Below, in pieces: positions 50,193 to 62,248 of a DNA stretch of 62,248 nucleotides. The DNA comes from Clavulina sp. PMI_390 (taxonomy: Eukaryota; Basidiomycota; Agaricomycetes; Cantharellales; Hydnaceae). The stretch lies in NCBI GenBank assembly GCA_015039315.1, contig WIDE01000001.1:104719-166966 (forward strand). Direction: 5' to 3'. The stretch's first letter is position 1. Each line of letters begins with the position of its first letter. A program made the translations under genes and the position numbers. The notes below the pieces were generated by a model that worked only from the letters and a program-made list of their open reading frames with translations, did no database searches and was not told where the DNA came from.

Positions 50193-53082
50193 ATGCTGAG
50201 ATTAGCGTCTTCCGCGACGGGTGCCGCGTCCCGAAAGTCGCTGGCGAGTGCCGGAAAGGGTGCCAGCTCTCTTCCATCAAGAAAGAAAAGTACGCGACAA
50301 ATTTGAGGATATCTCGTACTCTATCCCAACGAAGGGCTAACCGCAGCCTGTTTTTATACAATTTTAGATGCTAGACTATTCTCATCATCATCCCAGGCGA
50401 GAGCCGACATTACGCTGACTGTTGACGGGAAGGAAGTGACTGTTCCCCAAGGTTTGTTCACCTAACAATTCACCATGCCTATTTCACCAACTAATCAAGA
50501 ATCTTGCCAAAATTAGGAACTGCTTTGATCCAAGCCTGCGAGGCCGCTGGAGCTGCTATTCCGAGGTACGTCTCGTGGCTCTTGAACACGCTGTGCGAAC
50601 CGTCCTTCTCATGAGTGTTTCGTCCAGGTTCTGCTATCATGACCGGTATGATTGTCATTCGATAACAAAGCACTATACCTTTTCTCATTCAAAGTTGACT
50701 TTTTGAAAGTCTCGCAATCGCTGGTAATTGCCGGTAAGTTACATCTTGCACAGTTGCTTGCGATCCTGCTAAAGTTGTTGTCTCTGTGTAGCATGTGCCT
50801 TGTTGAGGTTGAGAGGTCACCAAAGCCTGTTGCGTCATGGTACGAACTTTTTCGTGAACTCAACCAATCTAAGTCTAATAGATATCATCTTCTAGTGCAA
50901 TGCCTGCCATGCCTGGTCAGAAGGTTTTCACCAACACCCCACTAGTTCACCAAGCTCGGTAAGTTTCCTCTATTCCAGTGTCGCTCCATATAATCTCATC
51001 TCATCTGTATTTAGTGAGGGTGTTATGGAGTTCCTCCTTGCCAACCACCCCCTTGACTGCCCCATCTGTGATCAGGGTGGCGAATGTGACCTGCAAGACC
51101 AGTCAATGCGCTACGGCTCTGACAGGTCTCGCTTCCATGAAGTGACAGGCAAGCGTGCAGTCGAGAACAAGGACCTTGGACCATTGGTCAAGACTTCGAT
51201 GAACCGATGCATTCAATGCACGCGTTGCGTCAGGTTTGCCAATGATGTCGCTGGTGTCGAGGAGCTTGGTACAACAGGACGTGGCAATGACATGCAGATT
51301 GGAATGTATGTCGAGAAGGTTATGGACTCCGAGCTGTCAGGCAACATCGTGGACCTTTGCCCCGTTGGTGCCCTCACCTCGAAACCATACGCTTTCCATG
51401 CTCGTCCCTGGGAATTGAAGAACACTGAGTCTGTCGACGTCATGGATGCAGTGGGCTCAAATATCCGTGTCGACTCTCGTGGCGTCCAAGTCATGCGTAT
51501 TCAACCCCGTACAAACGACGACGTCAACGAGGAGTGGATCAGCGACAAGACCCGCTATGCTTATGATGGTCTCCGCTTCCAGCGCCTCACCACTCCCCTA
51601 ATCAAGCAGGGTGACCGGTTTGTCCCAGCCTCATGGGAAGAGGCCCTTGTTGCTGTCTCTGAAGGCCTTGCTGCCTCTGGGGCCAAGGGTGACGAGATCA
51701 AGGCTGTCGCCGGCCACCTCGCCGATACCGAGTCCATGGTTGCTCTGAAGGATCTTGTCAACCGCCTTGGCTCTGACAACCTGGCGATTGACCAAGCGAA
51801 CGGAAACTCTACACCTGCACATGGTGTGGATATCCGTTCCAACTATCTCTTCAACTCTACCATCCCTGGCGTTGACGAGGCAGATGCTATCCTCCTCATT
51901 GGCACTAATCCCCGCCATGAAGCCGCTGTCCTCAACTCCCGTATTCGCCGCAGCTACCTCCACTCCAACGTCCAGATTGGTCTCATCGGCGAGGCTGTGG
52001 ATACTACCTACGAGTATGAGCATCTCGGCAATGACGTGAGCGCCATCAGCGCCCTGACCACCGGCAAGGCCAAGAGTGCCTTCTATGATGCTTTCAAGAG
52101 CGCTAAGAAGCCACTTGTCATTGTTGGTAGCGGTGTTGCTGAGCATGCAGATGCCTCTGCTGCCTTTGCTGCGCTCTCCAAGTTTGTTGAGGCTCACAAA
52201 GGAACACTGTTGACCCCCGAGTGGAATGGCTACAGCGTCCTTCAGAGGGTGAGTTTACCCCTCATCTTTACCTTAGGCTTACATTGGTTGACATTCTACT
52301 TCTTTTAGGTTGCTTCCCGATCCGCTGCGTACGATATCGGCTTTGTTGCCCCCAAGAAGGCTGCTTCTACCGCTCCCAAGTTCATCTACCTGTTGAACGC
52401 CGACGAGGTTGATCCCTCCTCAATTCCCCAGGACGCTTTCGTAGTCTACCAGGGTCACCACGGCGACGTCGGTGCACAGCTCGCTGATGTGGTGCTTCCT
52501 GCCGCCGCCTACACTGAGAAGTCGACCACATGGATCAACACTGAGGGTCGTGCTCAGCTCGGTCGCACCGCTGTTCCTCCTCCGGGCTCGTCTCGTGAAG
52601 ACTGGAAGATCGTTCGGTAAGCTATAATCGTTATGAATGATATCAGGCAATCACTCATGAGTTATGTTCTCGCCGACAGTGCTATCTCCGAGGCTGTTGG
52701 CACTCCTCTACCCTACGACGATGTCTTGTATCTGCGCGATCGTATGTGGGAGATCTCACCGACACTTGTGCGCTACGATATCACCGAGTCGACTTCCAAG
52801 GAGGTTGCCGCTCTGGGCCTCGCTCAGCTCTCTCTCTCCAAGGCCAAGGCGTCCAAGACTCCCTTTGCTAAGCCCATCGCCAACTTCTACCAGACAGATC
52901 CCATTTCAAGAGCGTATGTACCACCCGTCTCAAATGTTGATATTGATCGATGTGCTCATTGTGTCCTTTCTCCTTTTCCTTTTAGTTCGGTCACTATGGC
53001 GCAGTGCACGCGGTCATTTGTGAAGGGTGAAAACTATGGTTTCACGCAAACTCCAGCAGCCTCACAATCAGCCACCGCATAG
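50193..53082 (+). CDS. NDUFS1: NADH:ubiquinone oxidoreductase 75/78-kDa subunit (complex I, NDUFS1)
   Basis: MLRLASSATGAASRKSLASA is a mitochondrial presequence. Small 5' exons then assemble ADITLTVDGKEVTVPQGTAL, IQACEAAGAAIPRFCYHDRL and AIAGNCRMCLVEVERSPKP, giving the [2Fe-2S] cysteines. HPLDCPICDQGGECDLQDQS supplies the N3 His/Cys set, and CIQCTRCVRF with LCPVGALTSKP the N4/N5 cysteines. The large molybdopterin-oxidoreductase-like region follows (DAILLIGTNPRHEAAVLNSR; GDVGAQLADVVLPAAAYTEK). About 740 residues, stop at 53080-53082. It is the largest peripheral-arm subunit and carries three iron-sulfur clusters between NADH and the quinone site. Divergent from an unknown mitochondrial gene and followed by a Mic12-like gene on the same strand. 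Confidence 0.97.
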
Positions 53083-53332
53083 AGATTTTGATGGGGTATA
53101 TAGTCCTTATAGTAGCTCCATTCCACTGCATTTATATTATGGAAATACTGCATCTTCGTACCACTGGACAACTCTGAAAGTATCAACTATGAGCAATATT
53201 TGGTTGATTTCCTTGACACAAACAAACGCCTGGAGCTCACACAGGGTGTAGTCCGGACCATTTGAGCCCGACAATTAGTTGCATACTCTACCTTGGCTCG
53301 CTGAGAAGCACTCTTGTCTTCAACCTATCAGC

Positions 53333-53837
53333 ATGAGTGGGGTCACAGTCGGTGTGTTCGCTGGGGCTCTTGCAGGGACTGCTGTGAGTGGACTGTCCAC
53401 TTCTCTTCACTCGCGACACCCGCGACTCTTGCTTACTCCGTAATCTAATCTCTTCAAACACCGGGAACCGCAATAGATATACTACTCCTTCTCTCATTCG
53501 ATTCAAACAAGCTCGCAAATATCTCGCGGAAAGTATGTTTAGTCGCATAACCTCCACCCATGAGCTCTCAACGATTGACTACCTCTGCATCATCTTTGCC
53601 CATCGCTCCAGATTAAAAGCCCTCTCTCTCCAACTTTCTGCAGACCCGTCCTCCATTTCGCCAGTAACCCCCCTTCCCGCTGCAGCGAGAATACCTAGCA
53701 AATCAGTATCCAACGACCTCAAGCAGCGGTGGAATAGCGATGTTGAGAGCCTCGTTCATCGGGCAAGGAACTTCAGCGTGGAAGTGAAATGGGATGACAT
53801 CTTGAACCGGCTGAAAGACGCAACGTCGAAGAGCTAG
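53333..53837 (+). CDS. MIC12: Mic12-like MICOS subunit (110 residues)
   Basis: Three exons: 53333-53383, 53477-53532 and 53612-53837, 333 nt in all. The start reads MSGVTVGVFAGALAGTAIYY, a short membrane segment, then SFSHSIQTSSQISRGKLKAL. The C-terminus has the Mic12/Aim5 hallmark LKQRWNSDVESLVHRARNFS followed by EVKWDDI. Fungal Mic12 tethers the Mic10 and Mic60 parts of the crista-junction complex. Length (about 110 residues) and topology suit the family. A longer open frame across the introns (53388 onward) starts at an internal Met and lacks the membrane segment. Confidence 0.72.
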
Positions 53838-54020
53838 ATCCACTCCTGTTGCTCGTGAGTGTACCTGGTCTCTACAGGTTTGTATATTCAAATAGACTGA
53901 CAATTTGGGCCCTTATCTCGGATCACAGATCACCTCTTGATGTATATTCGATCCAAATATATATACATTTATCATTCAACCTCTCCATGGTTCGTGTGTG
54001 TGGAGCGGTTGCAGCTATTT

Positions 54021-55789
54021 TCATGCCACCGCTATCTTGATTGTCGCACCATGGTCCATCACCACAAAGGAGGACTCCTGATCCTGCTCTATAAGTGAAT
54101 CTCGCCCCGCCAACTTCATGAATAGCACTTCCTTGTCCTTGCACTCCCTCCTTAGTGTGCGAATGGTGTCCCGGGACTCTGCTGGCCCGCTGCAGAACGT
54201 CCCGAAGTGTATCGCCAACGAGATTAACCTCTTTCTTCCAGGTAATGGCGTGTTCGCGCTCTGGCTGGCCTCGATTCCGTTGGGTGAGTCCTCCGTCGAG
54301 AATAACTCATGGCCTAGGAGTAGTTTGTGCAGGTCAACGGCATCGGCTGGGGACATATGTGTGGATGAAGTCAGGGCTTCGGGAATTTCGGGCACAAGGG
54401 ACCAGCCTGCTGGTGCAGGATCCCAAGATTTCACATAGGGCAAAGTGCCGCCTACACTAATTGGAAGGAGTGCCAGATCTGGGGTGCCGTAGCGCTGAGC
54501 GATGTCTACTCATGGCTTGAATGAGCAGCTCTTCAATACATAACTCCGGTCGTACCTAGAAAGATTGGACACGTCTCCCACTCATGATCCTTCACAGCTT
54601 GGTCTCGGTAACGTAGTCCAGTGTCCCCCGCAAAATAGACTCGATGTTTCGGTTCATCTGTGGAAGCAGGCGATGCTGAATCATAACTGCTGAAATACCA
54701 CGATGACCAGAGAGATGAATTCGAGTCCACTCCCCAGCGCCCTATAATGCCCATTTAGTGTCGCGTCGTCCGCCGGCAGTGACGTTGATGCTCACCAGAG
54801 TTGTGTTGAGCAGGTGTGCAAGCAACACGCAGTAGAGGCATATTTTCCCCTTTGGCAAGCGATATCACCACGTCATGCTCTTCCCACCAGTCGCTCTCAG
54901 TTATTTGTGTGGATGGAATACCCTGCCCAACGAGGAGGGACTTATTGCCTAGATTGACGGGTGAAAGACTTAACACGACATGTCCTCGTTTAGGGTTTCC
55001 GAGCACTTACCCGAAGGTACAAATATGTGCAGGCTTTCTTTTTCTTTTTTGTACACCCCTAACAAAGTGGCCAAGTCCAAATGATCATAGCTAGATAGCT
55101 GGGGGCGTTAGCAGACTCTCAACTTCCAGTTGCATGCCAGCCTGATATGCGTACTGATTATGTGAGATGGCTAGGATGTGTATTTGGGGAAGATCGGCAA
55201 CGGTGCAGGGGCTCTTAACTATTCGGCTCGGTCCTGCAGACTGGGCGGGGGAAGATCGTGCAGAGAATATCGGATCCACAAGAATGTTGATACTTGAACT
55301 CCCAAAGGGTATTTGGACAAGTACACCTGCATGTCCTAACCACGTAGCACTCAAGTGGCAATTTGGGCTTGCAGAGAGGTTTTCCTCGCTTGTCAAAGTC
55401 GATGGCGAAAGAGAGCTACCCGTGTCTGGAGATTGGGTGGTCGCCCAGATCGGCGTCACGACCTCCAATGATTCTTCCGCGACTTCAACAGGGTCTCTCT
55501 CATCCACTGCATGAGCGGTTTCCTCGATCTTCCCAATCGATGCGCCTGTAGCGACCTCCCAGAGAGTTGGCTTGTGGAAGGACTTCCAAGGATTGAAGAA
55601 GCCATTTAGTTGTCGCGTCAATAGACCATACGAGTGATGCTCCTCGTTGTACCACGCCGGCCGCTCTCTCTGGCGGATCGTGATGGTTCCATGAGAGACG
55701 ACCGCTGGATTGGGTGTTGAACGTGCAGCAAAGAGTGACGACGTCATTGTTGTGCGAGAGTGGGCAAATCTCAAGTAACATTTGGTCAC
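54021..55789 (-). CDS. NAPE-PLD-like metallo-beta-lactamase-fold hydrolase
   Basis: The N-terminal part has FFNPWKSFHKPTLWEVATGA, then ATWLGHAGVLVQIP, ILVDPIFSARSSPAQSAGP and ILAISHN/HYDHLDLATL, the last joined across an intron that splits the His codon, restoring the HNHYDHLD zinc motif. The C-terminal half shows CTPAQHNSG/RWGVDSNSSLWSSW, YFAGDTGLRYR and a GTFCSGPAESRDTI region. This order is that of N-acyl-phosphatidylethanolamine phospholipase D and bacterial/fungal relatives. The start is taken at 55789, whose extra residues (MTKCYLRFAHSRTT) are basic; an internal ATG at 55747 is the alternative. It would release N-acylethanolamines from membrane lipids if the family assignment holds. Confidence 0.85.
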
Positions 55790-55907
55790 AAGGCTGTTGA
55801 GATGGTTGGGCGGCTTTACTACTAGTTTGGCTATCTAAAGCGAGGGCACAACATACAAAATATACGATAATACGGATGAAACAAGTACGCCAAGCAATAT
55901 CTTAAGT

Positions 55908-59879
<3,972 letters not shown>

Positions 59880-60248
59880 GAATTATCAATGTGACGAGAC
59901 CACCAGATGAGCCGAATGAGGTACACCCGAGTGAAGAGAGGGAAAGCGCTGGGGTTGTTTACGTATGTTGACGCTTCGGAGCCGCTGCTCGTCAACCTTC
60001 CCCTTCCATAGAATGGATTCCTTGCATTCACCAAGCTAGGCGACTCTGTGTTGCTAATTATGGAAGTGAAAAAGGCAGAAAAGTGCCGGAGCTACCTCTT
60101 AAAAGCTGCAAGGCCTAGGGCGTGGACCGCTTCCACAGAGATCGCCGCGAAATGAGCTTCATCTTCTCTAATGGGATTGCGGATAAACACGCCATACATT
60201 GTATCTTGGAAGTTACATTTCCCTAACTTGCTGATGCCTCGAGCAGCA
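59880..60248. other. Intergenic region between PRP22 and F-box gene
   Basis: 369 bases, both flanking genes on the minus strand. No further gene, RNA or repeat seen. Confidence 0.5.
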
Positions 60249-62109
60249 TTAAATAGCCTCATCCCAGCGCGACCCTGGAACGTGTTTCATCGCTCTCCCA
60301 AGTCCCTCCTCATCGCGCTCTAGCCATCGAATGTCCAGATCAATGGTGGAGGCCCCGCGATCAAGGCGGTGCACCTTTATGTCTTCATGCGAAGCATGCT
60401 GCACTTGCATGCCATGGTATATCGTAATACGCTGCAGACTGGGTAAAGTCTGTTCCACCTCCGCCAATGATTTGGGAAGCCGTATAGCCTTGCACGCCTT
60501 TGGAAGTAAAATTTGTGGGATCCAGGGGAGACTGAGTTCCAACTGGGAGAGAGAACGAGGCAGGAGTGGAGGGCCAAGGACTATGGGGCCGCTGGATGGT
60601 GCCTCTTCGGTTGCTTCCTCGTTTCCCTCGTCTTCGTATGCATCGGACGGCGTAATACCCCCTATAAGCATGTCCAGCGGGACAGCTAATTTCTCCAGCA
60701 CTTCCATATGAGCAAGCGATCCCAGCAGCAGTTCCTCGGAGTCTTCCATCAGGTCCTTGATCACGCCCACATTCCGTGCATAGGCTGTAGCGGGGTCGTC
60801 CTGGTCCGACACCATAATTACCAGAGATCTCAATGACGAAGCTTGAGCCATCAACCCACTAGCGATCGCTTTTGGCATGAAAGTCGTGTCCTCGTCCTCC
60901 CACTCGCCGAAATGATACTCAAACGACTCAAGCCGAAGAGGCATCATCAGGATTCGATCGAGCAGCGTGGCGGACACGGCGCTCCTGGTGAACTTGAGGT
61001 GTGTAATAAAGGAACACTTTGACGGGAGGACCACCCCGTATGCCGTGTCCTCGAGGAGGAAGTACTCATCTCCTTCGGCAGTGGTGGCGGATGGGAACAC
61101 AATCTTCCCTTCTTCATCGTCGTCGAACGTCTCAAATATATTAGGGCCGACATGGACGCTGGGATGATTATCCATAAAGCCTGTACCCCTGTCTATCCCA
61201 AGGAATGAGTTGACAGTAAGCGACCGAAGATTGGGTAATGTGAAGAAAGGAACAACTGCCTCAGCCTTGAGCCCAAGTCCCTAAAACATCATTGACCATC
61301 GCACAAGTGTAGTATTTGTCAGAAGGCTACTATAACCTTGCGATAACTATTCTTACCTTTTCGTTCGCGCACACTAACTCCAGCTCGCGGATTGATGCTA
61401 ACCCTGGAGGCACCCCACTGTCAAAAAAGTCCAGCGCTGACAGTGCTATGGTCTCCATGTCGCCGTTTGCCTCAATCTTCAGCGTCTTCAGACTTGGCAA
61501 GTGGTAGAGTAACACCAGAGCGAGACCATGGTATCTCCCTTGGACAATTAGCCCATTATCGATTTTTCCCTTTGCTGACGATTGGTTTGGGCTAGAGCCA
61601 GGCTCAGAGACCGAGGTTGTGACGGCCTTTGCGATCTCGGCGAGTTCGCGCGCAATCACTTGTTGCGGCCCCGTTTTGCCGTCTAAAAGTGTAGGCTCGA
61701 TTTCCTCGAGGGTGAACACGCGCCTGCATCGATCCAAATCGCTGGAGTACCAATAATGTGCCCTGGGATCGTTACTTGGCTCCCAATTGAGCCCCAGATC
61801 AATAGTGAGGTCCTGAACGAGCTTGCCTAGCTCTGCGCCGCGTGGGCTAGTGACGATAGTGCGCACAAAGCGCCGAATTGTACGGGCCCAATCATCTTGC
61901 GCATCATCCTCTTGGTTTGGGTCTTGGTTAGAGACATCCCGATGAAATGTGGAGAGTACCGGAAGGACAACCGCCATATAGAGGAGTGGCTCCACAAGTT
62001 TATGGAGGCGTTTCGACACAGATGAGCAAGCGTGAAGGGCTTGAAGTGAGGACAGATGGCTTAGGATGAGGCTCTCCAGCTCGACTGGGAGATTTTGCCA
62101 TCCAGCCAT
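60249..62109 (-). CDS. F-box protein with LRR-like C-terminal region
   Basis: Two or three exons. The first residues, LPVELESLILSHLSSLQALH and CSSVSKRLHKLVEPLLY, are a typical F-box that would bind Skp1. The remainder has the leucine spacing of degenerate leucine-rich repeats (LPSLKTLKIEANGD, IRELELVCANEK, PLRLESFEYHFGE, LPRSLSQLELSLPW, LPSLQRITIYHG). An intron (about 61280-61357) joins CANEK to GLGLKAEAVVPFF. Likely the substrate-binding subunit of an SCF ubiquitin ligase; basidiomycetes have many such, and the target cannot be read from sequence. The last 140 bases of the window lie upstream of its start. Confidence 0.82.
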
Positions 62110-62248
62110 GGCAGAATGACCGAGAGAATGAAGTCTTGACGTGGTATTGATAGCGAGAGGTGAGAATTCACGGCTATACGTCCTAGAAACAGGGATCTCT
62201 ACTTGGGATTTGGATATGAGGCTAAATCACGATATGGCAACGGTGATG

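Overview
The window is nuclear DNA of a filamentous fungus, most likely a basidiomycete of the Agaricomycotina. Genes are dense, lie on both strands, and are broken by many introns of about 45-75 nt with GT...AG ends; several exons are extremely short. The proteins are fungal in type: GH3 beta-glucosidase, vacuolar-type carboxypeptidase S, S10 carboxypeptidases, Trm6, Vps15 and a Mic12-like MICOS subunit. I could not place the genus from sequence alone. I see no prophage, CRISPR array, transposon or biosynthetic gene cluster.

Layout. Left edge (1-5 kb): the start of a secreted GH3 enzyme running off the edge, divergent from an M20 carboxypeptidase. 5.3-15.8 kb, all minus strand: ribosomal protein L7 (with a C/D box snoRNA in one intron), complex I 49-kDa subunit, a probable INO80 subunit, Trm6 and a C2-domain protein. 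16.2-34.6 kb, all plus strand: a DHX57/Ucp12-like RNA helicase, two tandem S10 serine carboxypeptidases, a Sec14-like lipid transfer protein and a large disordered Ser/Pro-rich protein. 35.5-44.5 kb: seryl-tRNA synthetase and Vps15, divergent. 45.2-48.9 kb: a second disordered protein and dynactin p27. 49.0-53.8 kb: three genes for mitochondrial proteins side by side (an unrecognised one, complex I 75-kDa subunit, Mic12-like). 54.0-62.1 kb, minus strand: a NAPE-PLD-like metallo-hydrolase, splicing helicase Prp22 and an F-box protein.

Most genes are housekeeping and do not form one pathway. Two local themes stand out. One is mitochondrial: both large complex I peripheral-arm subunits are in the window, and one sits between two other mitochondrial genes. 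The other is gene structure: I infer exons of 3, 9, 10, 16 and 18 nt from protein-family continuity, plus an intronic snoRNA whose guide matches the 25S rRNA site known in yeast as Gm805. I found no credible new multi-gene system; the best leads are the microexons, the snoRNA with a possible zero-length splice site next to it, the duplicated carboxypeptidase pair with a shared promoter block, and the uncharacterised mitochondrial protein next to NDUFS1.
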